From Aliiroseovarius sp. Z3 (GTDB lineage: Bacteria; Pseudomonadota; Alphaproteobacteria; Rhodobacterales; Rhodobacteraceae), in the NCBI RefSeq assembly GCF_029105185.1, contig NZ_JAFMZK010000005.1, forward strand, positions 124,001 to 188,000: a stretch of 64,000 nucleotides of DNA, in the 5' to 3' direction. Numbering within the stretch: the first letter of the stretch is position 1; the number at the start of each line of letters is the position of its first letter. Made by a program: the position numbers and the translations under genes. The notes under the pieces were generated by a model. The model ran no database searches, was not told the DNA's origin, and saw only the letters and a list, made by a program, of their open reading frames with translations. Positions 19,093-29,039 of this stretch are shown in pieces.

Positions 19093-19596
19093 ATGTCTGC
19101 ATCCCCCACCAGGCGTGCCTTTTTGAAAGGCAAAGTTCAGGAGGTTCCGCGCCAGCGCCCTCCTGGTGCAGGTTCGGAGGCAGAGTTTTACGACGCCTGC
19201 ACCCAGTGCGGCGAATGTGCTGCGGCCTGCCCCGAAGGTATCATCATGAAAGATGCGGGCGAGCGCCCGTTTCTCGATTTCAACGCTGGTGCATGCACCT
19301 TCTGCCATGCCTGTACGGATGCCTGCGACTTTGGCGCGCTATCACCGGACAACGAATGGCTGTGGCGTGGGAATGTTGGCAACAGTTGTCTGTCGATGAA
19401 CGGCGTTAATTGCCGCACATGCGAAGATCACTGTGATCAGCGCGCCATCAGGTTTCAACTGCAAACGGGCGGTCGCGCCCAACCGATGTTGGACGAAGAC
19501 CTGTGCAATGGTTGCGGCGGCTGTTCGATGGCCTGCCCCGTTGGTGCCATCTCGTTCAAGAAAATCAAACCAGAAACGGAGGCCCGCGCATGCTGA
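19093..19596 (+). CDS. napF: Ferredoxin-type protein NapF
   Basis: A cytoplasmic iron-sulfur protein that assists maturation of the NapA catalytic subunit. I chose the ATG at 19093 (MSASPTRRAFLKGK); a TTG five codons upstream is less likely. The 167-residue product contains three ferredoxin-like cysteine sets: CTQCGECAAACP, CTFCHACTDACD and CNGCGGCSMACP, plus an extra Cys group (CRTCEDHC). The RRAFLKG near the N-terminus is twin-arginine-like but is a usual feature of NapF. It is the first gene after the FNR-type promoter and overlaps napD by 7 bases, so it is co-expressed with the operon. Confidence 0.9.
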   Translation: MSASPTRRAFLKGKVQEVPRQRPPGAGSEAEFYDACTQCGECAAACPEGIIMKDAGERPFLDFNAGACTFCHACTDACDFGALSPDNEWLWRGNVGNSCLSMNGVNCRTCEDHCDQRAIRFQLQTGGRAQPMLDEDLCNGCGGCSMACPVGAISFKKIKPETEARAC

Positions 19597-19862
19597 ATAT
19601 TTGCGGATGCCTTGTGCATACAATGCCGGAAATGACCGCTCAGGTCATATCGGCCATTGGCGCCACCCAAGGTGGTGAAGTGCATGCCCACGAAGACGGT
19701 CGCATCGTCGTGACCGTTGAAGACACGCCAGACATGCGTGCATCCGACCAGATCATGGAGATGCACCAGATCCCCGGCGTTTTGACGATAACCCTGACGT
19801 ATCACCATTTCGAAGAGCTCGATGGCGAACCTGCCGCAGCCTCGACAACCAAACACCAATAA
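19590..19862 (+). CDS. napD: NapA signal-peptide chaperone NapD
   Basis: A small cytoplasmic chaperone that binds the twin-arginine leader of NapA and holds it back until the cofactor is inserted. The 90-residue product starts [11 protein letters not shown], with the NICGCLVH signature of NapD proteins, and its size is typical. The ATG lies within the last codons of napF and is preceded by ACGGAGG. napA follows after 13 bases. Nothing unusual is seen. Confidence 0.93.
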   Translation: MLNICGCLVHTMPEMTAQVISAIGATQGGEVHAHEDGRIVVTVEDTPDMRASDQIMEMHQIPGVLTITLTYHHFEELDGEPAAASTTKHQ

Positions 19863-19875
19863 CGGGAGACCTAAC

Positions 19876-22377
19876 ATGTCCATGACTTCATCCCGCCGAT
19901 CCTTTCTAAAGGCCAGCGCCGCCGCCGCGACCGCTTCGGCCGCCGGCATCACCCTTCCCAATGGGGCACTTGCGCAACCGAAAAGCCCCGACATTCGTTG
20001 GGACAAGGCCGCATGCCGCTTCTGTGGCACGGGCTGCTCGGTGCTTGTGGGCGTCAAGGATGGCCGCGTCGTAGCCACGCAAGGCGACCCGGAGGCTCCG
20101 GTGAACCGCGGGCTGAACTGCATCAAGGGGTATTTCCTGTCCAAAATCATGTATGGCGCCGACCGTCTGACCACGCCGCTTCTGCGCAAGACAAACGGAG
20201 TCTACGACAAGAATGGCGACTTTGAGCCGGTCAGCTGGGATGAAGCCTTCGACGTGATGGCCGAGAAGTGGAAAGCCACGATCAAGGAAAAAGGCCCGAC
20301 TGCCGTGTCCATGTTCGGTTCTGGCCAGTGGACCGTTTGGGAAGGCTATGCCGCCGCCAAGCTGATGAAGGCCGGGTTCCGGTCAAACAACATCGACCCG
20401 AACGCGCGGCATTGCATGGCGTCTGCCGTAGCAGGTTTCATTCGCACCTTCGGCATCGACGAGCCGATGGGCTGCTATGACGACCTTGAGCACGCGGATA
20501 CCTTCGTGCTGTGGGGGTCGAACATGGCCGAGATGCACCCGATCCTGTGGTCGCGTCTGACCGACACCCGCCTGACCAAACCGGGGGCCGAGGTGCATGT
20601 GCTGTCCACCTTCGAACACCGCTCGTTCGAACTGGCCGACAACGGCATGATCTTCACGCCGCAAACCGACCTTGCGATCCTGAACTACATCGCCAACTAC
20701 ATCATCCAGAATGATGCGGTGAACTGGGACTTCGTCGAGAAGAACACTCACTTCAAGCGCACCAATACCGATATCGGTTACGGGCTGCGTCCCGAGCACG
20801 CTCTGGAACAAGCCGCAGAGAATCCAGCCCATGATGGGGCACATGGCAAGCTTTCGGACATGACGTTCGAAGAATACAAGGAAGCCGTGGCCCCTTACAC
20901 CGCCGAATATGTGTCCGAGCTGTCGGGTGTGCCGGTGGCTTCTCTGGAACGTCTGGCGCAGCAATATGCAGACCCCAACCGCAAGGTGATGAGCTTGTGG
21001 ACCATGGGGTTCAACCAGCACACACGCGGGTCGTGGGTGAACTCGCTCATGTATAACGTGCACCTGTTGGTCGGCAAGATTTCGGAGCCCGGCAACTCAC
21101 CCTTCTCGCTGACAGGACAACCGTCCGCCTGTGGCACGGCACGCGAGGTTGGCACCTTTGCCCACCGTCTGCCCGCCGACATGGTGGTCGCAAACGAAGC
21201 GCATCGCGACATTTGCGAAACCGCATGGGGCATCCCGAAAGGCACCATTCCCGGTAAGCCGGGCTTCCACGCCGTATTGATGCACCGCAAGCTGAAAGAT
21301 GGCGATCTGAACTGCCATTGGGTGCAGTGCACCAACAACATGCAGGCCGCACCGAACATGAATGAAGAAGGTCTGCCGGGCTATCGCAACCCTGACAACT
21401 TCATCACCGTGTCCGATCCCTATCCGACCGTCACTGCCCTGTCGGCTGACCTGATCCTGCCCACCGCGATGTGGGTCGAGAAGGAGGGCGCCTACGGCAA
21501 CGCAGAACGCCGCACCCAGTTCTGGCGCCAGCAGGTATCTGCCCCTGGCGAGGCAAAATCGGATGTCTGGCAGGTGATGGAATTCTCGAAACGCTTCACC
21601 ACGGACGAGGTATGGCCCGCCGAGCTTCTGGACACCATGCCCGAGCTGAAAGGCAAGACTTTGTTCGAGGTGCTTTACGAGAATGGCAAGGTTAACAAAT
21701 TCCCCGTCTCGGAAGTGGCCGAAGGGTTCGACAACCACGAAAGCGATCATTTTGGTTTCTACGTGCAGAAAGGTCTGTTCGAAGAATATGCCGAATTTGG
21801 TCGCGGCCATGCTCACGACTTGGCGGATTTCGACACCTACCACCAGGCGCGCGGTTTGCGCTGGCCGGTGGTAGACGGCAAGGAAACGCTTTACCGCTTC
21901 CGCGAAGGCTATGACCCTTACGTGAAAGAAGGCGAGGGTGTGAGGTTCTATGGCAAGCCTGATGGTAAAGCCTTCATCATCTTTGCGCCCTACGAACCCG
22001 CCGCCGAAGAACCGGACGAGGAATACAACCTCTGGTTCGTGACCGGTCGTGTATTGGAACACTGGCACTCGGGCTCGATGACGCGCCGCGTGCCCGAGCT
22101 TCACCGCTCGTTCCCGTCGGCCGTGGTGTTCATGCACCCGGATGACGCCAAGGATCGTGGTCTGAAGCGTGGGCAGGAGATTCAGGTTTCAACCCGCCGT
22201 GGAGAGGTTCTGTCGCGCGTCGAAACCCGTGGCCGGAACAAGATGCCCCGTGGTGTCGTGTTCATGCCGTGGTTCGACGAAGGACAGTTGACCAACAAGC
22301 TGACGCTGGACGCAACATGCCCGATTTCCAAGGAAACCGATTTCAAGAAATGCGCCTGTAAGGTCGAGCGCGCCTAG
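19876..22377 (+). CDS. napA: Periplasmic nitrate reductase catalytic subunit NapA
   Basis: Reduces nitrate to nitrite in the periplasm with a molybdenum bis-MGD cofactor and one [4Fe-4S] cluster. The ATG at 19876 ([18 protein letters not shown]) gives a Tat leader with SRRSFLK and a cleavage region near GALAQ; the product is 833 residues, the usual length. The cluster ligands appear as C-x2-C-x3-C (CRFCGTGC) followed by a fourth Cys in GLNCIKGY. The molybdenum-ligand Cys is in [11 protein letters not shown]. The C-terminal cofactor-binding segment includes [19 protein letters not shown]. The gene sits between napD and napG, inside one operon. Confidence 0.97.
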   Translation: MSMTSSRRSFLKASAAAATASAAGITLPNGALAQPKSPDIRWDKAACRFCGTGCSVLVGVKDGRVVATQGDPEAPVNRGLNCIKGYFLSKIMYGADRLTTPLLRKTNGVYDKNGDFEPVSWDEAFDVMAEKWKATIKEKGPTAVSMFGSGQWTVWEGYAAAKLMKAGFRSNNIDPNARHCMASAVAGFIRTFGIDEPMGCYDDLEHADTFVLWGSNMAEMHPILWSRLTDTRLTKPGAEVHVLSTFEHRSFELADNGMIFTPQTDLAILNYIANYIIQNDAVNWDFVEKNTHFKRTNTDIGYGLRPEHALEQAAENPAHDGAHGKLSDMTFEEYKEAVAPYTAEYVSELSGVPVASLERLAQQYADPNRKVMSLWTMGFNQHTRGSWVNSLMYNVHLLVGKISEPGNSPFSLTGQPSACGTAREVGTFAHRLPADMVVANEAHRDICETAWGIPKGTIPGKPGFHAVLMHRKLKDGDLNCHWVQCTNNMQAAPNMNEEGLPGYRNPDNFITVSDPYPTVTALSADLILPTAMWVEKEGAYGNAERRTQFWRQQVSAPGEAKSDVWQVMEFSKRFTTDEVWPAELLDTMPELKGKTLFEVLYENGKVNKFPVSEVAEGFDNHESDHFGFYVQKGLFEEYAEFGRGHAHDLADFDTYHQARGLRWPVVDGKETLYRFREGYDPYVKEGEGVRFYGKPDGKAFIIFAPYEPAAEEPDEEYNLWFVTGRVLEHWHSGSMTRRVPELHRSFPSAVVFMHPDDAKDRGLKRGQEIQVSTRRGEVLSRVETRGRNKMPRGVVFMPWFDEGQLTNKLTLDATCPISKETDFKKCACKVERA

Positions 22378-22403
22378 GCCCGGTACTGAAGGAAAGAAAC
22401 ACC

Positions 22404-23270
22404 ATGTCCGCCGCCCCAAAACGCAACGCCACGCCGACAAGTCGTCGCCGCTTCCTTCAGGACGCAGCGCGGGCGGCAGGCGCTTGCGCGGTGGCGGGCA
22501 TGGCGCTTGGCAAACTGGCGACGGATGCGCGGGCGCTGCCCGCACAAGCCATCCGACCGCCGGGTGCCCTGCCGGAAGAGGATTTTCTGGCGGCCTGCAT
22601 TCGCTGTGGGCTTTGCGTGCGGGATTGTCCCTATGATACGCTGAAGCTGGCCGAGTTGGGGATCGAAGGCCCCGCAACCGGCACACCCTATTTCACCGCC
22701 CGCGATATCCCGTGCGAGATGTGTGACGACATCCCATGTGTTGTTGCTTGTCCAACCGGCGCGCTGGATCACGGGCTGACCAATATCGACGACGCCGACA
22801 TGGGGCTTGCGGTGCTGATCGACGAGGAGCATTGCCTGAATGCGCTCGGTCTGCGCTGCGATGTCTGCTATCGCGTCTGCCCGGTGATTGACAAAGCCAT
22901 CACGTTGGAGCGTCGTCACAACGAACGCTCTGGCGCGCACGCGATCTTCATGCCCATCGTGCATTCCGATCACTGCACCGGCTGTGGCAAATGCGAGAAA
23001 TCCTGCGTCCTGCCGGGCGAGGCCGCGATCAAGGTTCTGCCGCGCCGTGTTGCCATGGCCGAGGCTGCAGATCACTACAAGCTGGGGTGGGAAGACCGCA
23101 ACCCGATGGTGGACGACATCATCGACTTGCCCGATCGCCTGCCCGGACCGGGCACCGACAATCTGGCTGCACCGGGGGGCTATCTGCCCGACGGGATGCC
23201 CGATCCGTCGATGGATGGCGGCTTCACCCCCTCCTTCGAACTTCCCGGCACAGGGGGGGCAGGGCAATGA
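22404..23270 (+). CDS. napG: Periplasmic ferredoxin NapG of the quinol-oxidising module
   Basis: NapG is an iron-sulfur protein thought to pass electrons from the membrane NapH to NapC/NapB. The 288-residue product begins with a Tat leader ([15 protein letters not shown]) and carries four Cys sets, visible as [35 protein letters not shown] and [11 protein letters not shown], in agreement with four [4Fe-4S] clusters. The napH start is embedded in its stop codon (ATGA). Its length is somewhat above the E. coli protein because of a Pro/Gly-rich tail. Confidence 0.93.
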   Translation: MSAAPKRNATPTSRRRFLQDAARAAGACAVAGMALGKLATDARALPAQAIRPPGALPEEDFLAACIRCGLCVRDCPYDTLKLAELGIEGPATGTPYFTARDIPCEMCDDIPCVVACPTGALDHGLTNIDDADMGLAVLIDEEHCLNALGLRCDVCYRVCPVIDKAITLERRHNERSGAHAIFMPIVHSDHCTGCGKCEKSCVLPGEAAIKVLPRRVAMAEAADHYKLGWEDRNPMVDDIIDLPDRLPGPGTDNLAAPGGYLPDGMPDPSMDGGFTPSFELPGTGGAGQ

Positions 23271-24190
23271 GCGAGAAGACCGCCCTTCCCGTCGGTCAAG
23301 AGGCCATTCGCGACAAAGGCTGGTGGATGGCCCATCGGTTCCTGATCCTGCGCCGTGTGGCTCAGGCGTTTTTCCTTGGTCTGTTCCTGCTGGGCCCGTG
23401 GTTCGGCATCTGGTGGGTGAAAGGCAATCTGGCCGGATCGCTGACATTCGATGTTCTACCGCTGACCGATCCGTTCGTTTTGGTGCAGGGGCTGGTGGCC
23501 CAACACTGGCCCGAAATGACCGCCATCATCGGCGCGCTGATCGTAGGGGTGGTTTATGCCCTGATCGGGGGTCGCGTCTATTGCAGCTGGGTTTGTCCGA
23601 TCAACCCCGTCACCGATGCTGCCCATTGGTTGCATGACCGCCTTGGTCTGGCCAAGGGCTGGCAGCCCAAACGCGGCACCCGGTATTGGGTGTTGGGAAT
23701 GGTGCTGGTCGTGTCCGCCCTGACCGGCACGATCGCGTGGGAGTTCGTGAACCCGATCTCGATGTTGCACCGTGGCCTGATCTTTGGGATGGGTTTCGCC
23801 TGGACCTTCGTGCTGGCTGTGTTTCTGTTCGACCTTGTGGTGTCGCGCCGGGGATGGTGTGGACATCTCTGCCCGGTCGGGGCCTTCTACGGCCTGCTCG
23901 GTCATGGCTCGATCCTGCGGGTCAGCGCGGTCAAACGTTCTGAATGCGACGACTGCATGGATTGCTTCGCAGTCTGCCCCGAAATGCATGTTATCACCCC
24001 CGCGCTTCGCGGCGCGGATGAGGACACGCCGATCATCCTGTCGCCCGATTGCTCCAATTGCGGTCGCTGCGTGGATGTCTGCGCGCCCGATGTTTTCAAG
24101 TTCACGACCCGGTTCGATACGACCCCCGCGCCAGCCCGCGCGGTCCGCCGGAACAAACAACGTCAACCCGAGGCCAGTCGCGCGGCCTGA
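23267..24190 (+). CDS. napH: Membrane ferredoxin-type quinol dehydrogenase NapH
   Basis: NapH is the integral membrane partner of NapG, implicated in quinol oxidation for nitrate reduction. The start was set at the ATGA overlap with napG ([10 protein letters not shown]), giving 307 residues. Four hydrophobic segments are visible, along with the two cytoplasmic CxxxCP motifs of the family (CSWVCPINP and CGHLCPVG) and two C-terminal ferredoxin sets ([23 protein letters not shown]). Longer upstream open frame is not coding, since it overlaps napG. Confidence 0.93.
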   Translation: MSEKTALPVGQEAIRDKGWWMAHRFLILRRVAQAFFLGLFLLGPWFGIWWVKGNLAGSLTFDVLPLTDPFVLVQGLVAQHWPEMTAIIGALIVGVVYALIGGRVYCSWVCPINPVTDAAHWLHDRLGLAKGWQPKRGTRYWVLGMVLVVSALTGTIAWEFVNPISMLHRGLIFGMGFAWTFVLAVFLFDLVVSRRGWCGHLCPVGAFYGLLGHGSILRVSAVKRSECDDCMDCFAVCPEMHVITPALRGADEDTPIILSPDCSNCGRCVDVCAPDVFKFTTRFDTTPAPARAVRRNKQRQPEASRAA

Positions 24191-24216
24191 GACACAAAAA
24201 TACGGGAGATGCCCAA

Positions 24217-24645
24217 ATGAATAAGAACTTTTTGATCAGCGCCATCGTTGCCCCGACGCTTCTGGCGACCGTTGCCTTCGCGCAAAGCACAGGAGGCGTC
24301 AGCACTCTGCGCGGGGCCGACGTGTCCGATCCCGTTGCGGTCGAAGATGTGTTTCACCAGAAGGAAACCCGGTTTGCGCGCAACTATCGCCAGCAACCCC
24401 CCTTGGTGCCCCACTCGATCGACCAATATCAGATCGACCTGAAAGCCAACCGCTGCCTGTCTTGCCATGACTGGACCGTGGCTGGCGAGCGTCGGGCACC
24501 GACATTGTCGATGACCCATTATCTGGATCGCGAAGGCAACCAGCTTGATACCGTCGCCGGAACCCGCTGGTTCTGCAACCAGTGCCACGTGCCGCAGGCA
24601 GATGCGCCCGCACTTGTCGACAACACGTTCGCGCCGTCGAACTAG
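24217..24645 (+). CDS. napB: Diheme c-type cytochrome NapB
   Basis: The small electron-transfer subunit of the periplasmic nitrate reductase. The ATG at 24217 is preceded by a GGGAGA site. The 142-residue product has a Sec signal peptide (MNKNFLISAIVAPTLLATVAFA) and two heme-binding CxxCH motifs (CLSCH and CNQCH), as expected. It lies between napH and napC. Confidence 0.95.
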   Translation: MNKNFLISAIVAPTLLATVAFAQSTGGVSTLRGADVSDPVAVEDVFHQKETRFARNYRQQPPLVPHSIDQYQIDLKANRCLSCHDWTVAGERRAPTLSMTHYLDREGNQLDTVAGTRWFCNQCHVPQADAPALVDNTFAPSN

Positions 24646-24676
24646 GGCTGGACGGACAAGGGAAAGGATAAGGGAC

Positions 24677-25384
24677 ATGTCGAAAGCAAACCCCGGTTTC
24701 ATCCGCCGAACGTGGCGCAAATTCTGGTCGCCTGCGGGGGCGATCTCGCTTGGTATCATCCTGATTGTCGGCTTCGGCGCCGGGGTCGTTTTCTGGGGTG
24801 GTTTCCACTGGGCGCTTGAGATGACCAACACCGAAAAATTCTGCATCTCGTGTCACGAGATGGAGGATAACGTTTATGCCGAGTATCAGGGCTCGGTGCA
24901 TCAGAACAACAGTTCGGGCGTGCGGGCGACCTGCCCGGATTGTCACGTGCCCAAGGATTGGGGGCCGAAGATCGTGCGTAAGATTCAAGCCTCGAAAGAG
25001 CTGTATGGACACTTCATCACACGCTCGATCTGGACGCGCGAGAAGTTCGAAGATCATCGTATTGACATGGCCGCCCGTGAATGGCGCCGGATGAAATCGA
25101 CGGATTCCAAGGAATGCCGTAACTGCCACAGCTTCGACTTCATGGACTTCACGCAGCAGGAAAACCGCGCCGCCGACAACCACCAGATCGCGCTGGACGA
25201 AGGCAAGACCTGTATCGACTGCCACCAAGGCATCGCACATGAACTGCCCGAAAACTGGCAAGCGCGCTATGAGGAAATGTCGGATCAGCTTGCGGCTGGG
25301 GGCAATCTGACCCTGCCAAGCGGTCGTGTCGTGGCCGACGCGAAAGAAGAACTAAATGGGTATCTGTCAGGGTCGTCCAACTGA
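24677..25384 (+). CDS. napC: Membrane-anchored tetraheme cytochrome NapC
   Basis: NapC/NirT-type quinol dehydrogenase that delivers electrons from the quinol pool to NapB/NapA. The ATG at 24677 gives 235 residues, with a single N-terminal anchor helix (about residues 20-42, AISLGIILIVGFGAG) and four CxxCH motifs (CISCH, CPDCH, CRNCH, CIDCH). It is the last gene of the operon and is followed within 25 bases by a strong terminator. Both NapC and NapGH are present, so quinol may be oxidised by two routes. Confidence 0.95.
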   Translation: MSKANPGFIRRTWRKFWSPAGAISLGIILIVGFGAGVVFWGGFHWALEMTNTEKFCISCHEMEDNVYAEYQGSVHQNNSSGVRATCPDCHVPKDWGPKIVRKIQASKELYGHFITRSIWTREKFEDHRIDMAAREWRRMKSTDSKECRNCHSFDFMDFTQQENRAADNHQIALDEGKTCIDCHQGIAHELPENWQARYEEMSDQLAAGGNLTLPSGRVVADAKEELNGYLSGSSN

Positions 25385-25405
25385 TTTCGAAACACCCGGG
25401 AAACA

Positions 25406-25435
25406 AAACGGCGCGCTGAGGTCAGCGCGCCGTTT
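25406..25435. terminator. Bidirectional rho-independent terminator between nap and the ABC operon
   Basis: A 14-bp perfect stem (25406-25419 with 25422-25435, core GGCGCGCTGA) is followed by a T-rich run on the plus strand and by T-rich sequence (from AAACAAAA at 25401-25408) on the minus strand. It serves napC and the convergent substrate-binding protein gene. Confidence 0.88.
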
Positions 25436-25456
25436 CTTCTTTGTGTGCTGGCCCGA

Positions 25457-26449
25457 TCAGTTCAGGGCCGCATCTGTAATGACGCTGGTCCATGCCCCTT
25501 CAGGCTCTTTCGTGATCACGGGATCGGATCCGCCGGACAACAGCGTCTCGACCGTCCGCTCATACGCGGCGGGGTCAAGGGCACCGTTTGACCCTGCGGT
25601 CAGTTTGGCGATCTCGCCCATCATGCGGACCTGGTGCTTTTCGGTCTGCGCGCCGGTTTCGTCATATTCAAGTACGATCATCGCGGCGTCTTCCGGGTTT
25701 TCTTCGGCCCATTTCCACCCTTTCATCGACGCGCGCACAAAGCGTTCCATCTTGTTGGCGAAGGCTTCGTCGCTCAGATTTTCTTCCATCACGTAAAGAC
25801 CATCTTCAAGCGTTGCGACGCCCTGATCTTCATATTTGAAGGTGATCAGCTCTTCCGGCGTCACACCAGCGTCGATCACTTGCCAGTATTCGTTATAGGT
25901 CATGGTCGAAATGCAATCGGCCTGACGCTGCAACAGCGGATCGACGTTGAAGCCCTGTTTCAGAACCTCGACCCCGGTTTCGCTGGCCCCGTCGGTCGAC
26001 AAGCCCATCTTGGACATCCAGCTCATGAACGGAAACTCGTTGCCGAAAAACCAGACTCCAAGCGTGCGGTTGGCCAGATCATCCGGGCTTGCGATACCGA
26101 CGTCGCCCCAGCAGGTCAGCATCATGCCAGACGATGCGAAGGGCTGTGCGATATTGACCAATGGCAGGCCTTTTTCGCGTGCGGCAAGGGCGGCGGGCAT
26201 CCATTCGACAATAACGTCAGCGCCGCCGCCAGCAATCACTTGCGTAGGGGCAATGTCGGGCCCGCCCGGAAGGACGGTGACGTTAAGGTCTTCTTCGGCA
26301 TAGAAGCCCTGATCCAGCGCGACGTAATACCCGGCGAACTGGGATTGCGTGACCCATTTCAACTGCAAGGTCACATCATCCGCCGCCATCGCGGTACCTG
26401 ATGTGACAGCCAGGGCCATGGCCCCGATCACTGAATTGAATTTCATCAT
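25457..26449 (-). CDS. NMT1/THI5-type ABC transporter substrate-binding protein
   Basis: Periplasmic binding protein of an ABC importer. The 330-residue product has a signal peptide (ending TSGTAMA) and the NMT1/THI5 pattern early on (LQLKWVTQSQFAGYYVALDQ). A tandem ATG is present; the second (26446) is better spaced from AAGGAG. It is the last gene of the minus-strand operon amidohydrolase-hydA-ATPase-two permeases-binding protein. NMT1-type binding proteins take up pyrimidine-like and other small compounds; here the context points to a pyrimidine, hydantoin or related ring compound, but the ligand is not proven. Confidence 0.88.
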   Translation of the reverse strand: MMKFNSVIGAMALAVTSGTAMAADDVTLQLKWVTQSQFAGYYVALDQGFYAEEDLNVTVLPGGPDIAPTQVIAGGGADVIVEWMPAALAAREKGLPLVNIAQPFASSGMMLTCWGDVGIASPDDLANRTLGVWFFGNEFPFMSWMSKMGLSTDGASETGVEVLKQGFNVDPLLQRQADCISTMTYNEYWQVIDAGVTPEELITFKYEDQGVATLEDGLYVMEENLSDEAFANKMERFVRASMKGWKWAEENPEDAAMIVLEYDETGAQTEKHQVRMMGEIAKLTAGSNGALDPAAYERTVETLLSGGSDPVITKEPEGAWTSVITDAALN

Positions 26450-26485
26450 TTTCTCCTTGTTGAACTTAGTTTGTTATTATTTTGC

Positions 26486-27331
26486 TCAGCCTCGTTGGGA
26501 TGGGTGCCAGAATGTCACCTTCTTTTCGAACCATGCAACCACACCATAGAAAAGCGTGCCTGCCAATGCCGCGACGACGATCTCGGCCCAGACAAGGTCA
26601 ATCGACAGGCTGCCGACCCCGGTCGAAATGCGAAACCCCATGCCGCGTGTGGGTGATCCGAAATATTCAGCCACGATTGCGCCGATCAGGGCGAGCGTGG
26701 CGCCGACTTTCAAACCGTTGAAGATAAATGGCATGGCGGCGGGAATGCGCAGTTTCCACAGGGTTTTGAAATACCCTGCGGCATAGGTTTTCATCAGGTC
26801 CCGCAGCATGGCATCCGTTTCGCGCAACCCCTGTACCGTATTCACGAGCACGGGGAAAAACACCATGACGACCACTACGGCGGCTTTTGAATGCCAATCA
26901 AATCCGAACCAGCTGACCAGGATTGGTGCGACACCAACAATAGGGAGGGCGGCGACAAAATTTCCGATCGGAAGAAGCCCGCGGGTCAGAAACGGTGATC
27001 GGTCGATCAGGATGGCAACCACGAAAGCCGCCGCGGCGCCGATAAAATACCCTCGCAACGCGCCTTTCAGGACGGTTTGCGTGAAATCCTCCCACAGCAT
27101 GTCGGTCGATCTGGCAAACGTGTCGGCAACCGCAGAGGGGGCGGGCAGAATGGCGGCCGAGACATTGAACGTGTGGACCAGCGCCTCCCAAGCGACGACC
27201 AGCGTGAGGCCGAAGATGACCGGAACAACGAAGCGCACCAGCGTGGTGTCGGACCATTTCGACCGAACCATTGCGACATTCGCGGCCCAAGCCGCCAGCC
27301 AGAAGATAATGGCAATGATCAACCAATTCAT
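26486..27331 (-). CDS. ABC transporter permease (NMT1-type importer), second permease
   Basis: A 281-residue integral membrane protein with about six hydrophobic segments and the binding-protein-dependent transport signature near LRIPAAMPFIFNGLKVGATL, including the EAA-like loop (DLMKTYAAGYFKTLWKLRIP) that contacts the ATPase. The start overlaps the stop of the adjacent permease gene by four bases (ATGA). Together the two permeases probably form a heterodimeric channel of the importer. Confidence 0.9.
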   Translation of the reverse strand: MNWLIIAIIFWLAAWAANVAMVRSKWSDTTLVRFVVPVIFGLTLVVAWEALVHTFNVSAAILPAPSAVADTFARSTDMLWEDFTQTVLKGALRGYFIGAAAAFVVAILIDRSPFLTRGLLPIGNFVAALPIVGVAPILVSWFGFDWHSKAAVVVVMVFFPVLVNTVQGLRETDAMLRDLMKTYAAGYFKTLWKLRIPAAMPFIFNGLKVGATLALIGAIVAEYFGSPTRGMGFRISTGVGSLSIDLVWAEIVVAALAGTLFYGVVAWFEKKVTFWHPSQRG

Positions 27332-28263
27332 GACCGCATCCCCATCCGTCGCAAAAGCACCTGCTGTGTGCGGTCAAGAAGGGTGACAAGCACCCCTGCC
27401 AGGATTGCCGCTGCAAACAGGGCCGCCCAGATCGCCAGCGGCGTGCCGAACTGGTCGCCGATCAGAATACGTGCTCCAAGGCCGCTGATTGCGCCTGTGG
27501 GAAGCTCGCCCACGATGGCACCGACCAGTGCTGCCGCAATGCCGATCTTGAGCGAAGTAAACAGATAAGGCAGAGAGGCAGGCACCCTCAGTTTCAGGAA
27601 CCGCTGCACGCCCGAGGCGCTATAGGTTTTCAACAGATCCAATTGCTCGCTGGTTGGTGATCGCAACCCTTTGACCATCCCGACCAGCACCGGGAAAAAG
27701 CATAGATAGGATGAGATCAACGCCTTGGGAAAGCCGCGCCCCTCGATCCCTACCTGTGATGACAGGACGATGATCATCGGGGCCAGTGCCACAATAGGGA
27801 TGGCCTGTGAAATGATGGCCCACGGCATCACCGACATTTCGATCACGCGGGACTGTACAATGGCGACGGCACCGATGATCCCGATGGTCGTGCCCAGCAA
27901 GAAACCCCAAAACGTCGATTGCAGCGTAATCCAACCATGATAGATCAACGACCGCTTCGACCATGTGCGACCTTTCAGAACCATGGCCCCGGTGGTTTTC
28001 CACAATTCCTGTGCGACCTGTTTTGGCGTGGGCAGTCGCGGTCGTTCAAGATTATACCCTTCCGAGATGTAATCACGGTTTTTCGCCATCAACACCCAGT
28101 TCGACATTTCGCGCCGCTCGACCGCCGAAGGGGGGTCAATGGCCCCGCCCGCGCGCTCGGCCTGATCCAGGGCAACACGAATGTTCATCGGGGCGACCGC
28201 CAGATACCAGGTGACGACAATTGCAGCCAACACGGTCAATACGGAAAGCGCGGTCTTAGTCAT
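27328..28263 (-). CDS. ABC transporter permease (NMT1-type importer), first permease
   Basis: The start is placed at the ATG at 28263 (MTKTALSVLTVLAAIVV), which overlaps the ATPase stop by 8 bases; a longer frame upstream would run through the ATPase gene and is rejected. The 311-residue product has an N-terminal membrane helix, a roughly 90-residue extracytoplasmic segment (ERREMSNWVLMAKNRDYISE region), then a permease core with the loop LLKTYSASGVQRFLKLRVPA. The extra N-terminal part distinguishes it from its partner. Confidence 0.9.
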   Translation of the reverse strand: MTKTALSVLTVLAAIVVTWYLAVAPMNIRVALDQAERAGGAIDPPSAVERREMSNWVLMAKNRDYISEGYNLERPRLPTPKQVAQELWKTTGAMVLKGRTWSKRSLIYHGWITLQSTFWGFLLGTTIGIIGAVAIVQSRVIEMSVMPWAIISQAIPIVALAPMIIVLSSQVGIEGRGFPKALISSYLCFFPVLVGMVKGLRSPTSEQLDLLKTYSASGVQRFLKLRVPASLPYLFTSLKIGIAAALVGAIVGELPTGAISGLGARILIGDQFGTPLAIWAALFAAAILAGVLVTLLDRTQQVLLRRMGMRS

Positions 28264-29038
28264 AAGAATGCCCCGCGCGCAGCCCTTCACGCACCCGATG
28301 GGCCACGTCCAAGAATGCCTGCGTGTCACGAATGTCCAGCGGCCGATCCACTGGCAACGGGTTCTCGATCACGTCAGAGATACGACCTGGACGAGGTGAC
28401 ATAACCACGATCTTGGTCGACAGATAGACGGCTTCGGGGATCGAGTGGGTGACGAAGGCAATCGTTTTCTGAGTTTTGGCCCACAACTTCAAAAGCTGTT
28501 CGTTCAGGTGGTCCCGCACAATCTCGTCTAGTGCGCCGAAGGGCTCGTCCATCAACAGAATGTCAGCATCGAAGGCAAGCGCCCGCGCGATCGAGGCACG
28601 TTGCTGCATTCCGCCAGACAGCTGCCACGGGAATTTCTTGTCAAAACCGTCCAGCTCGACCAGCTCCAACACACGCTTGATGCGCGCGTCCTGATCGGCT
28701 TTCGGGTAACCCATGATCTCAAGCGGCAGACGGATGTTTTTGCCGATGGTGCGCCACGGATAAAGCCCTGCATGTTGAAAGACATAGCCATAGGCGCGCG
28801 ACTTGCGCGCCTCGCGCGCAGATACGCCATTGACCGTGATCGACCCGCCAGTGGGTTGTTCCAGATCGGCCATGCAGCGCAGGAAGGTGGTCTTGCCACA
28901 TCCTGACGGACCGATGAAGCTGACGAAATCGCCCTTGTTGATGTCAAGCGACACGTCCTTCAACGCATGCACCGGCCCGTCATTGGTCTGAAAGGTCAGA
29001 GAGAGGTTCTCTGCCTTGATTGCCGTCTCTCGCGTCAC
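28256..29038 (-). CDS. ABC transporter ATP-binding protein (NMT1-type importer)
   Basis: The 260-residue ATPase of the importer shows the full motif set: Walker A GPSGCGKTT, the Q-loop in YVFQHAGLYPW, signature LSGGMQQR, Walker B ILLMDEPFGALD and the H-loop in FVTHSIPEA. It belongs to the nitrate/sulfonate/taurine/bicarbonate-type subfamily. The start codon is GTG, one base after the hydA stop. It is followed by the two permease genes in overlapping arrangement. Confidence 0.93.
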   Translation of the reverse strand: MTRETAIKAENLSLTFQTNDGPVHALKDVSLDINKGDFVSFIGPSGCGKTTFLRCMADLEQPTGGSITVNGVSAREARKSRAYGYVFQHAGLYPWRTIGKNIRLPLEIMGYPKADQDARIKRVLELVELDGFDKKFPWQLSGGMQQRASIARALAFDADILLMDEPFGALDEIVRDHLNEQLLKLWAKTQKTIAFVTHSIPEAVYLSTKIVVMSPRPGRISDVIENPLPVDRPLDIRDTQAFLDVAHRVREGLRAGHSYD

Positions 29039-29039
29039 G

